From positions 558,001-622,000 of the forward strand of contig NZ_SODU01000001.1 in NCBI RefSeq assembly GCF_004366075.1: a stretch of 64,000 nt of DNA, given 5' to 3'. Under the pieces are notes generated by a model, which saw only the letters and a list, made by a program, of their open reading frames with translations, was not told where the DNA came from and ran no database searches. Positions 33,548-41,804 of this stretch are shown piece after piece. The position numbers and the translations under genes are program-made. How positions within the stretch are numbered: position 1 is the stretch's first letter; every line of letters starts with the position of its first letter. Origin of the DNA: Kribbella pratensis. GTDB lineage: Bacteria > Actinomycetota > Actinomycetes > Propionibacteriales > Kribbellaceae.

Positions 33548-33699
33548 CACCGGAACACCGGATTTCTGTACGGATTCTCAGGTTGTGTCCCGGAGTGTTG
33601 GGCCGAACAGGCCACGAACGCCCCGGGACACCGGTTTCCATGGCGAATTCGCTGCCGGGAACTCTCAGGGAACCTTCAGGGTGTTTACACACTGGTACC
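33548..33699. other. Non-coding stretch between ptrB terminator and sigma promoter
   Basis: This part of the 259-bp ptrB-to-sigma gap has no convincing gene. It is rich in short CCGGAACACCGG-like and CCCCGGGAC-like sequences and ends with TTCAGGGTGTTTACA just ahead of the SigR-type promoter. A second promoter could lie here, but I cannot define it. Confidence 0.4.
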
Positions 33700-33725
33700 G
33701 GAATCTTGAACCCTACTCGAGCGTT
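33700..33725 (+). promoter_or_regulatory. SigR-type promoter (GGAAT-N18-GTT)
   Basis: GGAAT at 33700-33704, exactly 18 bases and GTT at 33723-33725 match the disulfide-stress sigma factor SigR consensus of Streptomyces (GGAAT, 18-19 nt, GTT). It lies 30 bp upstream of the GTG start of the HrdD-like sigma gene, whose Streptomyces relative is known to have an ECF-dependent promoter. Confidence 0.65.
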
Positions 33726-33755
33726 GCTCTCCATGTAACGACGAAGGGAGTTTCG

Positions 33756-34715
33756 GTGGCTCGCATGGCTCGTGTCCGGTCCACGGACGACGGTATCGAC
33801 GGCAAGGACAGCGTCGGTCTCTACCTCGAGGAGATCGCTCGCACTCCTTTGCTGACGGCTGAGGAAGAAGTCGAGCTCGCTGAGACGGTCGAGGCAGGAC
33901 TCCTGGCGGAGCAACTGCTGGCCGAAGGGCGGGTTGGACGTAAGAAGGGCGGAGCGCCCAAATATGCCACGGAGGAGGAGCTGGAGTGGCTGGCCGAAGA
34001 GGGCCGGCGCGCGCAGCAGCGGTTCGTGACCGCCAACCTCCGGCTCGTGGTGTCGATCGCCCGCCGCTACGGGCGGTCCCAGATGCCGCTCCTGGACCTG
34101 GTCCAGGAAGGCAACACGGGACTGATCCGCGCGGTGGAGAAGTTCGACTACCGGAAGGGTTTCAAGTTCTCGACGTACGCGACCTGGTGGGTGCGGCAGG
34201 CCATCACCCGCGGTATCGCGCAGCAGGCCCGGGTGGTCCGGCTGCCGGTGCACGTGGTGGAGCAGCTGAACCAGATCGGGTCCGCACGGCGCACGCTGGA
34301 GCGCAAGCTCGGGCGGGAGCCTGAGATGGACGAGATCGCAGCCGAGCTGAACCTGGACGAGGAGCGGGTCACCGAACTGATCCGTATCGGCCGGGACCAC
34401 ATCAGCCTGAACAGCCCGGTCGACGACGAGGGTGAGACCTCGCTGGGTGACCTGATCGCGGCCGAGACCGCGCCGGGTCCGGACCAGCTGGTCGCCGACG
34501 CGTCGGACCGTTCGGGACTGTTCAGTCTGGTCGACCAGCTCGACCCGCGGTCCGCGGACGTGATCCGGCGCCGCTACGGTCTGCACGACGGCCGCCAGGC
34601 CAAGCTGGCCGACATCGGCGCGGTACACGGCATCTCGGCCGAGCGGGTCCGCCAGATCGAGCGCGAGGCACTGGGCCGCCTCCGCCTGATGGCAGACCCG
34701 ACGCTGGCCGCGTAA
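33756..34715 (+). CDS. HrdD/SigB-like group 2 sigma-70 factor
   Basis: A 319-residue sigma factor without the long N-terminus of SigA. It has region 1.2 ([22 protein letters not shown]) and region 2 ([41 protein letters not shown]). Region 3 is [25 protein letters not shown], and region 4 is [28 protein letters not shown]. An inserted segment ([22 protein letters not shown]) sits between 1.2 and 2.1. It should recognise promoters much like SigA does, under stress or at certain growth stages. The start is GTG 33756 with AAGGGAG six bases upstream. A SigR-type promoter precedes it. Confidence 0.93.
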   Translation: MARMARVRSTDDGIDGKDSVGLYLEEIARTPLLTAEEEVELAETVEAGLLAEQLLAEGRVGRKKGGAPKYATEEELEWLAEEGRRAQQRFVTANLRLVVSIARRYGRSQMPLLDLVQEGNTGLIRAVEKFDYRKGFKFSTYATWWVRQAITRGIAQQARVVRLPVHVVEQLNQIGSARRTLERKLGREPEMDEIAAELNLDEERVTELIRIGRDHISLNSPVDDEGETSLGDLIAAETAPGPDQLVADASDRSGLFSLVDQLDPRSADVIRRRYGLHDGRQAKLADIGAVHGISAERVRQIEREALGRLRLMADPTLAA

Positions 34716-34735
34716 CACCCACCCCGAAACCCCTC

Positions 34736-34775
34736 AGGACCCCCGAGCCACGATCTGGCTCGGGGGTCCTTTCGG
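34736..34775 (+). terminator. Terminator after the HrdD-like sigma gene
   Basis: A perfect 15-bp stem (34736-34750 and 34756-34770, 5-nt loop) is followed by TTCGGTTCT. The HAD gene converges from the right, so it may act both ways. Confidence 0.88.
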
Positions 34776-34822
34776 TTCTCAGCCCAGAGTGGCCGGTCGC
34801 TAGTCGTAGCGCGTCGCGCACG

Positions 34823-35539
34823 TTAAGCAGCTGCTTCGTTCCAGGAGTCGATCAGCAGGGGCAGCTCGGAGAGGCGCTGGACGGTCGCGTCCGGCGTACC
34901 TTCCGTGTGGCCGATCTGCTCGATCGGGATCGCGCTGTGCGGCAGGTGCGCCGCGCGCATCCCGACGTTCTGCGCGCCCCAGACGTCGTCGAACAGCCGG
35001 TCGCCGACGAACAAGCACCGGGAAGGCTCGTCCACCCCGACCGCCCGCATCGCGGCCAGGAACGCCTCCGGGTGCGGCTTGGTGTGCGCGATCTCGCTGG
35101 TGTAGACCGCTCCGTCGAGCAGGTCGAGTACGCCGTCGCGCGCGAACACCTCCTCGTGCCGCCGACGCGGCCAGATCGTGTTCGACAGCACACCGACCTT
35201 GAGACCGCGGTCCCGGAGCGCCTGCAGCGTGTCAATCGCGTCCGGCTCCAGCTCGGTGTGCGGGTCCCACTGGCGCTCGTACTCCGCCAGCGCCGCGGGT
35301 GTCATCACCACCTCGGCGAGCGCGCACACCTCCTCCAGGGTGCTGCTGCGGTGCTCGTCGCGCGACCGCAGCCAGACAGAGCTCTCGGCCGCCACCAGGC
35401 GGGCCGTCAGCTCGTCTGCGTTGTCCTCATCGAGCAGCACGGACACGGCCCTCCACATCTCGTGGAGAGAGATGTCGTGCCAGGTTGCCAGCGTGCCGCC
35501 CCAGTCGAACAGGACGGCTTCGATCTTCGCGTTCGTCAC
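34823..35539 (-). CDS. HAD superfamily hydrolase
   Basis: A 238-residue haloacid dehalogenase-fold phosphatase. Motif I is AVLFDWGGTLATW (nucleophile Asp with a Trp-Gly where many have Asp). Motif II is GVLSNTIWP, motif III the Lys of AHTKPHPEAF, and motif IV CLFVGDRLFDDVWGAQNVGM. With motif I DWGGT rather than DxDGT the general acid Asp is replaced by Gly, which is common in HAD subgroups with altered activity. The substrate is unknown. The start is GTG 35539. It has its own unit, separated by 44 bp from the protease gene. Confidence 0.85.
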   Translation of the reverse strand: MTNAKIEAVLFDWGGTLATWHDISLHEMWRAVSVLLDEDNADELTARLVAAESSVWLRSRDEHRSSTLEEVCALAEVVMTPAALAEYERQWDPHTELEPDAIDTLQALRDRGLKVGVLSNTIWPRRRHEEVFARDGVLDLLDGAVYTSEIAHTKPHPEAFLAAMRAVGVDEPSRCLFVGDRLFDDVWGAQNVGMRAAHLPHSAIPIEQIGHTEGTPDATVQRLSELPLLIDSWNEAAA

Positions 35540-35583
35540 CCGTCAAAGCCTGCCAGAACCGACCGACAGTTCTCGCCTGCTTT

Positions 35584-36705
35584 TCAGCTCAGGCGGCGGA
35601 TCTCCTGCCGGCGGGCCAGCCAGGTGACGGCGATCAGGTAGAACGCCAGGCAAGGAATGTCCGCGACGAGCAGCGTCCACGGGCCGCTGCCCTGCACGTC
35701 CCACTGATCCCCGCGGCCAGTTGCCGCCGGCAACAGGAAGGCGATCAGGTTGTTCAGCACGTGCAGAGCGATCGCGGCCTCCAGTCCCCCGGTCCGGACG
35801 GTCAGCCAGCCGACCACCACCGCGAACAGGAGGATGTCGGCCATCGCCCAACCCAGGTACCCGTGGGCAGACGCGAAGGCCGCAGCGCCGACGACGATCC
35901 CGGGCCACGGCGACCGGAACAGCGTCCGCAACCAGCGCGCCCGCCCGTTCGGGTCGTCCGGCCCGTACGCGCCGACCGCCTGGATCAGCCAGCCGCGGAA
36001 CACGAACTCCTCGGCCGCCGACTGGAAGGGCACCAGGAGCAGGATCACGAGCGCCGGTACGACGAACGCACCGAAGCCGATCCAGTCTCCGCCGGCCGTC
36101 CCGATCGAGTCCTCGGCCGGGAACACCGCGTCGACCAGCACGCCCATCGCGAACGAGAGCGCGATGTACCCGAACGCCGGCAGGCAGCACCACAGCAGCC
36201 AGCGCCAGCGGATCCGGTTCAGCACCGAGGCGACGCTCCAGAACGGCCGGCGTTGGACCATCCACGCGACGAGGCCGACGAGCGGCGTCAGGATGCCGAG
36301 CAGCACCAGGGTCATGGCGAGGTTCTCGGTGTCGCTCGGGAAGATGTCCGTACCGCTGGGCGTGGGGAACGGTCCGGCCAGCGCCCGGTGCGCGATCACC
36401 CAGATCACCACGACGGCTGAGGTCAGGACGAACCCGAAGAGGCCGAGCAGGATGGTTCCGGCGAAGGGCCGCCACCAGGCGTGTTTCGGCGTACGGGCGA
36501 GCCGGTGGTACGGCGTACCTTCCGGCGCCGGGACTGTTCGCGGCTCGTGGTTCACGTACGGCGACGGATAAGCGCCGTACGGATGTTGATACGGCGGTGG
36601 GTATTGCTCGGGATATGGACCAGAGTGGGGCGGCGGTGGTGGGGGCTGCCCCGGCTGGGAGTATGGGCCCGGTTGCGGAGACGGTCCGGGCTGTTGCGGG
36701 TCCAT
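35584..36705 (-). CDS. CPBP intramembrane metalloprotease
   Basis: A 373-residue membrane protein. A cytoplasmic Pro/Tyr/Gln-rich leader (about 1-60) precedes about eight hydrophobic helices with the CPBP (Abi/CAAX protease-like) motifs. Motif 1 is AAEEFVFRGWLIQ (EExxxR near 233-238), motif 2 the His of AFASAHGYLGW, and motif 3 LHVLNNLIAF. Members are glutamate-type membrane proteases used in prenyl-protein processing, signalling or bacteriocin immunity. The target here is unknown. ATG 36705 is divergent from the DyP gene with 46 bp between. Confidence 0.87.
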   Translation of the reverse strand: MDPQQPGPSPQPGPYSQPGQPPPPPPHSGPYPEQYPPPYQHPYGAYPSPYVNHEPRTVPAPEGTPYHRLARTPKHAWWRPFAGTILLGLFGFVLTSAVVVIWVIAHRALAGPFPTPSGTDIFPSDTENLAMTLVLLGILTPLVGLVAWMVQRRPFWSVASVLNRIRWRWLLWCCLPAFGYIALSFAMGVLVDAVFPAEDSIGTAGGDWIGFGAFVVPALVILLLVPFQSAAEEFVFRGWLIQAVGAYGPDDPNGRARWLRTLFRSPWPGIVVGAAAFASAHGYLGWAMADILLFAVVVGWLTVRTGGLEAAIALHVLNNLIAFLLPAATGRGDQWDVQGSGPWTLLVADIPCLAFYLIAVTWLARRQEIRRLS

Positions 36706-36751
36706 AACTGGACTCTAGAAGATCGGGCCAACTGGACGGAGGGAGAACAAG

Positions 36752-37720
36752 GTGGTTACTGAACCGACGCTCGGGGTGAACCGGCAGACGGACGCGTTGC
36801 CGCAGTCCGTGCTGATGCCGTTGAGCGGTTCGGCCATCTTCCTGGTGGTCCAGGTGCAGCAGGGCGGCGAGGACCGGACCCGGGACCTGCTGGAGCGACT
36901 GAGCGGTCTCGTGCGTTCGGTCGGGTTCCGCGTGCCGGCCGGCAACCTGTCGTGTGTCACCAGCATCGGCTCGGACGTCTGGGACCGTTTGTTCAGCGGT
37001 CCGCGCCCGGCCGAGTTGCATCCGTTCGTCGAGCTCAAGGGCGCCACCCACCACGCGCCGTCGACGCCGGGTGATCTGCTCTTCCACATCCGGGCCGCGC
37101 ACCAGGACCAGTGCTTCGAGCTGGCCAGCCAGATCATGACCGTGCTCGACGGCGCCGCGACGGTCGTCGACGAGGTGCACGGCTTCAAGTACTTCGAGAT
37201 GCGCGACCTGCTCGGCTTCGTCGACGGCACCGAGAACCCTACCGGCGGCGAGGCGCACGCCGCCGTACTGATCGGCGACGAGGACCCGGACTTCCGCGGC
37301 GGCAGCTACGTGATCGTGCAGAAGTACCTGCACGACCTGAAGGCGTGGAACGCGCTGACCGTCGAGCAGCAGGAGCTCGCCGTCGGGCGGACCAAGCTCG
37401 ACGACATCGAGCTCGACGACGCCAAGAAGCCCGGCAACGCGCACATCGTGCTCAACGTGATCGAGGACGACGACGGCAACGAACTGCAGATCCTGCGCGA
37501 CAACATGCCGTTCGGCACCGTCGGCACGCAGGAGTTCGGCACCTACTTCATCGGGTACGCCAAGACGCCGGCGGTGACCGAGCTGATGCTCCGGCGGATG
37601 TTCATCGGGGTTCCCGAGGGCAACCACGACCGGCTCCTCGACTTCTCCACCGCGGTCACCGGCTGTCTGTTCTTCACACCCCCCGCCGACTTCCTGGACG
37701 ACCTGCCCCCGGCGCCCTGA
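36752..37720 (+). CDS. Dye-decolorizing (DyP-type) heme peroxidase
   Basis: A 322-residue heme peroxidase with the ferredoxin-like DyP fold and catalytic GXXDG motif in LLGFVDGTENP (155-162). Other conserved blocks are SVLMPLSGSAIFLVVQV, GGSYVIVQKYLHDLKAWNAL, the heme-side NAHIVLNV and GTYFIGYAKTP. It has no Tat signal, so it is cytoplasmic or loaded into encapsulin. I see no encapsulin gene next to it, and no clear encapsulin-targeting tail beyond the Pro/Asp-rich FLDDLPPAP. The start is GTG 36752 with GGGAG upstream. Confidence 0.92.
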   Translation: MVTEPTLGVNRQTDALPQSVLMPLSGSAIFLVVQVQQGGEDRTRDLLERLSGLVRSVGFRVPAGNLSCVTSIGSDVWDRLFSGPRPAELHPFVELKGATHHAPSTPGDLLFHIRAAHQDQCFELASQIMTVLDGAATVVDEVHGFKYFEMRDLLGFVDGTENPTGGEAHAAVLIGDEDPDFRGGSYVIVQKYLHDLKAWNALTVEQQELAVGRTKLDDIELDDAKKPGNAHIVLNVIEDDDGNELQILRDNMPFGTVGTQEFGTYFIGYAKTPAVTELMLRRMFIGVPEGNHDRLLDFSTAVTGCLFFTPPADFLDDLPPAP

Positions 37721-37819
37721 AACCGACCCGCCGGCGTCTGTACGACGGCACGGGCCGGATCCCGGGGTGGCGAGTGAGGGGTCAGGACGAGTGTCGGCGG
37801 GTTGAGTGACACTGGGAAC

Positions 37820-39373
37820 ATGTTGCTCACCGAGGTGGTCGAGACGTCGGCGGCGCTGGCCGGGACCCGGTCGCGGCTGAAGAAGGCCGAGTTCATCGCG
37901 GCGTTGTTGTCCAAGGCCACCGAACCGGCCGAGATCGAGATCGTCGTGACCTACCTGTCGGGCGAGCTGCGGCAGCGGCGCACCGGGGTCGGCTGGCGGA
38001 CCTTGATGGACGCGCCGGAGCCGGCTGCCGAGCCGACGGTCACGGTCGAGGAGGTCGACGCGACGTTCGCGGAGCTGGCGGAGATGTCGGGCACCGGCGT
38101 ACAGGCCCGCCGACGGGCTGCGGTGGACGGGTTGTTCGCGCGGGCGACAGCGGACGAGCAGCGCTTCCTGCGGCTGCTCGTCGGGGGTGAGCTACGGCAG
38201 GGTGCGCTCGACGGTGTGATGGCGGATGCGGTCGCGCGAGCGACGGGCATTCCGCTGAACAAGATCCGGGCCGCGGCGATGTTGCGTGGGGCGGCTGCTC
38301 CCGTTGCGGTCGCCGTACTGACCGAGGGCGAGGCGGGGCTCGCGCAGTTCGGGCTCGAAGTCGGCCGCGGGGTGCAGCCGATGCTCGCGCAGTCCGCGAC
38401 GAGTGTGGCGGAGGCGTTGGAGAAGACGGGTACGCCGGCGGCACTCGAGTGGAAGCTGGACGGGATCCGGATCCAGGCGCACCGGGACGGCGAGAAGGTC
38501 GTCGTCTACACGCGGACGCTGGACGACATCACCACGCGGGTGCCGGAGGTGGCGACCGCCGTACTCACGCTTGATGCACAGCAGGTCGTGCTTGACGGCG
38601 AGCTCATCGCGTTGCGGGCCGACGGGCGACCGGAGCCGTTCCAGGTGACGGGTTCGCGGACGGCGACCCGGGCTGCGACGGGACCGGAGTCGGTACCGCT
38701 GACGCCGTACTTCTTCGACATCCTGCATCAGGACGGCGAGGACCTGCTCGGGCTCGACGGTGCCACGCGACACGAGTGGCTGGCGAAGCTCGTGCCTGAG
38801 GAGCGACGGGTGCCGCGACTCGTGACCGATGACACGGAGGCCGGTCAGGCGTTCTTCGCAGACGCCGTACGCCGCGGGCACGAAGGCGTGATGGTGAAGT
38901 CGTTGACAGTGCCGTACGAGGCGGGCCGGCGCGGTTCGGGATGGGTCAAGGTCAAGCAGACGCACACGCTCGACCTGCTCGTGCTGGCGGCCGAGTGGGG
39001 TCACGGGCGGCGGACGGGCTGGTTGTCGAACCTGCACCTGGGCGCGCGGGACGAGGAGACCGGCGAGTTCGTGATGCTCGGGAAGACGTTCAAAGGGCTC
39101 ACGGACGAGCTGCTGCGGTGGCAGACGGAGCGGTTCCAGGAGCTCGCCGTACGGCGGGACGACTGGGCCGTCTATCTCCGGCCGGAGGTGGTGGTGGAGA
39201 TCGCGTTCGACGGCGTACAGACCTCGCCGCGGTACCCGGCCGGGATGGCGCTGCGGTTCGCCCGGGTGATCCGGTATCGCGAGGACAAGCGGCCTGCCGA
39301 CGTTGATACCGTGCAGACGGTGCGCGAGATTCACCTCGGACCCGGTGCGGAAGAGAGTGTGGGCGATGAGTGA
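37820..39373 (+). CDS. ATP-dependent DNA ligase (LigB/LigI type)
   Basis: A 517-residue ATP-dependent ligase. The N-terminal DNA-binding domain covers about 1-200 (LVGGELRQGALDGVMADAVA). The nucleotidyltransferase domain has the adenylated Lys212 in LEWKLDGIRIQAHR, TLDDITTRVPEV, VLDGELIALR, LTPYFFDILH, and HEGVMVKSL. The OB domain has GWVKVKQTHTLDLLVLAAEWG. It closes nicks, likely as a backup to the NAD-dependent LigA. The start chosen is ATG 37820 (MLLTEVVETS), the usual family opening; TTG 37802 is an alternative. It overlaps the next gene. Confidence 0.9.
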   Translation: MLLTEVVETSAALAGTRSRLKKAEFIAALLSKATEPAEIEIVVTYLSGELRQRRTGVGWRTLMDAPEPAAEPTVTVEEVDATFAELAEMSGTGVQARRRAAVDGLFARATADEQRFLRLLVGGELRQGALDGVMADAVARATGIPLNKIRAAAMLRGAAAPVAVAVLTEGEAGLAQFGLEVGRGVQPMLAQSATSVAEALEKTGTPAALEWKLDGIRIQAHRDGEKVVVYTRTLDDITTRVPEVATAVLTLDAQQVVLDGELIALRADGRPEPFQVTGSRTATRAATGPESVPLTPYFFDILHQDGEDLLGLDGATRHEWLAKLVPEERRVPRLVTDDTEAGQAFFADAVRRGHEGVMVKSLTVPYEAGRRGSGWVKVKQTHTLDLLVLAAEWGHGRRTGWLSNLHLGARDEETGEFVMLGKTFKGLTDELLRWQTERFQELAVRRDDWAVYLRPEVVVEIAFDGVQTSPRYPAGMALRFARVIRYREDKRPADVDTVQTVREIHLGPGAEESVGDE

Positions 39374-40040
39374 GGACCCGGATGTCGTGTCGCGCCGGAT
39401 CGCGCGCGAGTCGCTCGACCGGGACGACCCGACCGGCTGGTTCGAGAACCTGTACGCCGCGGCCGCCGAGGGTTCCGCGGTCGTCCCGTGGGATCGCGGT
39501 ACGGCGCACCAGTTGCTGATCGAATGGGTCGAGGAGTCCGCGCCGGACGGTGCGGGCAAGACAGCGCTGATCGTCGGGGCGGGCACCGGGTGGGACGCCG
39601 AGCTGATCGCCGACCGCGGGTACGACACGACCGCGTTCGACATCTCCCCCACCGCGATCGAGACCGCGGTCCGCAATCACCCGGACTCGAAAGTGCACTA
39701 TCGCGTCGCTGATCTGCTCGCGCCACCGCCCGACTGGCCGCACGCGTTCGACCTCGTGGTGGAGATCTACACCGTGCAGGCACTCCCGATCGCCCTGCAG
39801 CCCGAGGCCGTCAAGCACGTCGGCGAGTTCGTAGCACCCGGCGGCACGCTGCTGGTCATCGCGGCCGCCCGCCCGGACGACCAGCCCGACGACGCCATCG
39901 AAGGCCCACCCTGGCCCCTCACGCGCGCAACCATCCAGTCGTTCGCCGGCGCGGATCTCCGCCTCATCCAACTCATCCAGTCCCCCAGCCCAGTCGACGC
40001 AACCGTCCTCCGCTGGCGAGCCGAATACCTACGCGACTGA
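39366..40040 (+). CDS. Class I SAM-dependent methyltransferase
   Basis: A 224-residue methyltransferase of the TPMT/methyltransferase-25-like group. Motif I is ALIVGAGTGWDAELIADRGY with the Asp of TTAFDISPTAIETA. Motif IV is FDLVVEIYTVQALP and the later strand GGTLLVIAAARPD. The substrate is unknown. ATG 39366 lies inside the end of the ligase gene (8-bp overlap), so the two are coupled. Another methyltransferase gene follows after 5 bp. Confidence 0.82.
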   Translation: MSEDPDVVSRRIARESLDRDDPTGWFENLYAAAAEGSAVVPWDRGTAHQLLIEWVEESAPDGAGKTALIVGAGTGWDAELIADRGYDTTAFDISPTAIETAVRNHPDSKVHYRVADLLAPPPDWPHAFDLVVEIYTVQALPIALQPEAVKHVGEFVAPGGTLLVIAAARPDDQPDDAIEGPPWPLTRATIQSFAGADLRLIQLIQSPSPVDATVLRWRAEYLRD

Positions 40041-40045
40041 ACTCC

Positions 40046-40630
40046 ATGTCCGACCTGCCTCCGCTCGTTCAGCGAGCCCTGGACGCGGCCAGTGAAGTCG
40101 GCATGCCGCTGCGGCGGGAAGGAACCGGTCCGTCTTGTTGCCTGCCGGACGTAGGCCGATTTCTGGCCGTGCTGGCGGCCGGGTGTATTGGCGGTTCGAT
40201 CGGCGAGGCGGGAACCGGTGTCGGCTTCGGGGCGGCGTGGATGGCGTCGGCGATGCCGGTCGATTGCCGTCTGGTGACGGTGGAACTGGACGAGACCCGT
40301 GTGGCTGCGGCTCGGCGGGTGTTCGCGTACGAGCCGCGGGTTGAGGTGGTGCACGGGGATTCGTTCGACGAGTTGGAGCGGCGGGCGCCGTTCGATCTGC
40401 TCTTCGCGGACGGCGGGCGGCAGCCCGGCGGGATCGTGGAGCTGCTGCGGATCGGCGGGCGGCTGGTGAACGACGACGTCACGCCGGTGGACGTGCTGCC
40501 GGCTGATTCGCCGTACCGCGAACACGATCCGAAGCGGGAGTTCTTCTTCGGCGATCCGCGGCTCGTGGCGGCCGAGGTGGTGTTGCCGGACCTGCGGAAT
40601 TCGCTGCTGGTGGGGACCCGAGTGGGTTGA
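40046..40630 (+). CDS. O-methyltransferase-like SAM-binding protein
   Basis: A 194-residue Rossmann protein of the catechol/caffeoyl-CoA O-methyltransferase type. SIGEAGTGVGFGAAWMASAM is motif I, VTVELDETRVAAARRVF the second strand, and FDLLFADGGRQPGGIVELLRIGGRLVNDDV the motif IV region. It lacks the N-terminal oligomerisation helices of the longer enzymes. The substrate is unknown. It is the last gene of a ligase/methyltransferase/methyltransferase run. Confidence 0.78.
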   Translation: MSDLPPLVQRALDAASEVGMPLRREGTGPSCCLPDVGRFLAVLAAGCIGGSIGEAGTGVGFGAAWMASAMPVDCRLVTVELDETRVAAARRVFAYEPRVEVVHGDSFDELERRAPFDLLFADGGRQPGGIVELLRIGGRLVNDDVTPVDVLPADSPYREHDPKREFFFGDPRLVAAEVVLPDLRNSLLVGTRVG

Positions 40631-40640
40631 GATTGCATGG

Positions 40641-40652
40641 GAACATTTGTTC
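40641..40652. promoter_or_regulatory. LexA-box-like palindrome upstream of XRE-DUF5753 gene
   Basis: GAAC-ATTT-GTTC followed by GA resembles the actinobacterial SOS box (TCGAAC-N4-GTTCGA), with the left outer bases differing. It lies 22 nt upstream of the ATG at 40675, beside a GATAAT. It may instead be the regulator's own operator. Confidence 0.4.
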
Positions 40653-40674
40653 GATAATCATGTAGACTCGGGTT

Positions 40675-41544
40675 ATGGCGGGGCGAGGTGTGGTGGGGCC
40701 GACGGCGTTGCGGATGATGCTCGGGAGTCATCTGCGGGAGCTGCGTGAGCGCGCCGGCGTCAGCCGCACCGATGCCGGCTGGGCGATCCGCTCCTCGGAG
40801 TCGAAGATCAGCCGCCTCGAGCTCGGCCGGGTCGGGTTCAAGGAACGTGACGTCTCCGACCTGCTGACGTTGTACGGCGTGCAGGACGCCCGCGAGCGCG
40901 ATCGGCTGCTGGGGCTGGCCCGCGAGGCCAACGACCCGGGCTGGTGGCATCGGTACGAGGACGTCACGCCTGAGTGGTTCGACTCGTATCTCGGGCTCGA
41001 AGCGACCGCCGAGCTGATCCGGACGTACGAGATCCAGTTCGTGCCCGGCCTCCTGCAGACCGCCGACTACGCGCGCGCCGTCGCGCAGCTCACGCCTGGC
41101 GGGGCTCGTACCGACAACGAGATCGAGCGGGTCGTCGCCTTGCGCACCCGCCGGCAACGGGTGCTCGACCGTGAGCCGCCGCTCAAGCTCTGGGCTGTCA
41201 TCGAGGAGTCCGTGCTGCACCGGCCGATCGGCGGCACCGACGTACTGCGGAGCCAGCTCGACGCGCTCCGTGAAGCCGTCGCCCGCCCGAACGTGACCGT
41301 GCAGATCGTTCCCCTCGAAAGCCCCGGCCACGCCGCCACCGGAGGCGCGTTCAGCCTGCTCCGCTTCCCGCAACGCGACCTGCCCGACATCGTCTACCTG
41401 GAGCACCTGACCAGCGCGCTCTACCTGGACAAACGCGACGACGTAGAGGCCTACACCCAAGCACTGGACCTCCTGGCCTCCACCAGCCCGTCACCCCACC
41501 ACACCCAACAACAACTAACCCGCCTCCTCGCGCGCCTGCCGTAG
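40675..41544 (+). CDS. XRE-type regulator with DUF5753 domain
   Basis: A 289-residue protein. The helix-turn-helix covers about 15-70 (LGSHLRELRERAGVSRTDAGWAIRSSESKISRLELGR). The DUF5753 ligand/partner domain covers about 95-275 (YLGLEATAELIRTYEIQFVPGLLQTADYARAV, LWAVIEESVLHRPIGG, IVYLEHLTSALYLD). Such regulators are very common in Streptomyces and Kribbella relatives and usually sit beside a small DUF397 gene, as BldB/WhiJ-type pairs. No DUF397 gene is found here in the 260 bp downstream or upstream, so it is an orphan. Confidence 0.88.
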   Translation: MAGRGVVGPTALRMMLGSHLRELRERAGVSRTDAGWAIRSSESKISRLELGRVGFKERDVSDLLTLYGVQDARERDRLLGLAREANDPGWWHRYEDVTPEWFDSYLGLEATAELIRTYEIQFVPGLLQTADYARAVAQLTPGGARTDNEIERVVALRTRRQRVLDREPPLKLWAVIEESVLHRPIGGTDVLRSQLDALREAVARPNVTVQIVPLESPGHAATGGAFSLLRFPQRDLPDIVYLEHLTSALYLDKRDDVEAYTQALDLLASTSPSPHHTQQQLTRLLARLP

Positions 41545-41804
41545 ACCGCTCGCGCCCGACGGTCGTCGCTTGTGACTGATCCGTGGTGGTGGTTTGCGGA
41601 ACAAACTGCCAGCCGGTGACGAAAATGTTCCGGGAAGGCGTGCGTCCGGGGTCCGAGCGGGTGGCGGTGGGTTGGGGAGGATTTTGTCCCGATGTGGGCA
41701 GGAGATCCTCCCCAGATTCGGCTCCCGGGAGGCGTGGCCGGCGGGCGGTGGCTCGGCAGCGGTGAATCCTGCTCGCCGCGCGGTGGAGCAGCTTGGTGCG
41801 GGGG
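41545..41804. other. Non-coding region between XRE gene and ctaD
   Basis: These 260 bases hold no convincing gene. They contain an inverted repeat: GGGGAGGAT at 41674-41682 pairs with ATCCTCCCC at 41705-41713 around a 22-nt loop, which could terminate the convergent transcripts. I looked for a DUF397-type partner of the XRE regulator and saw none. Confidence 0.5.
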
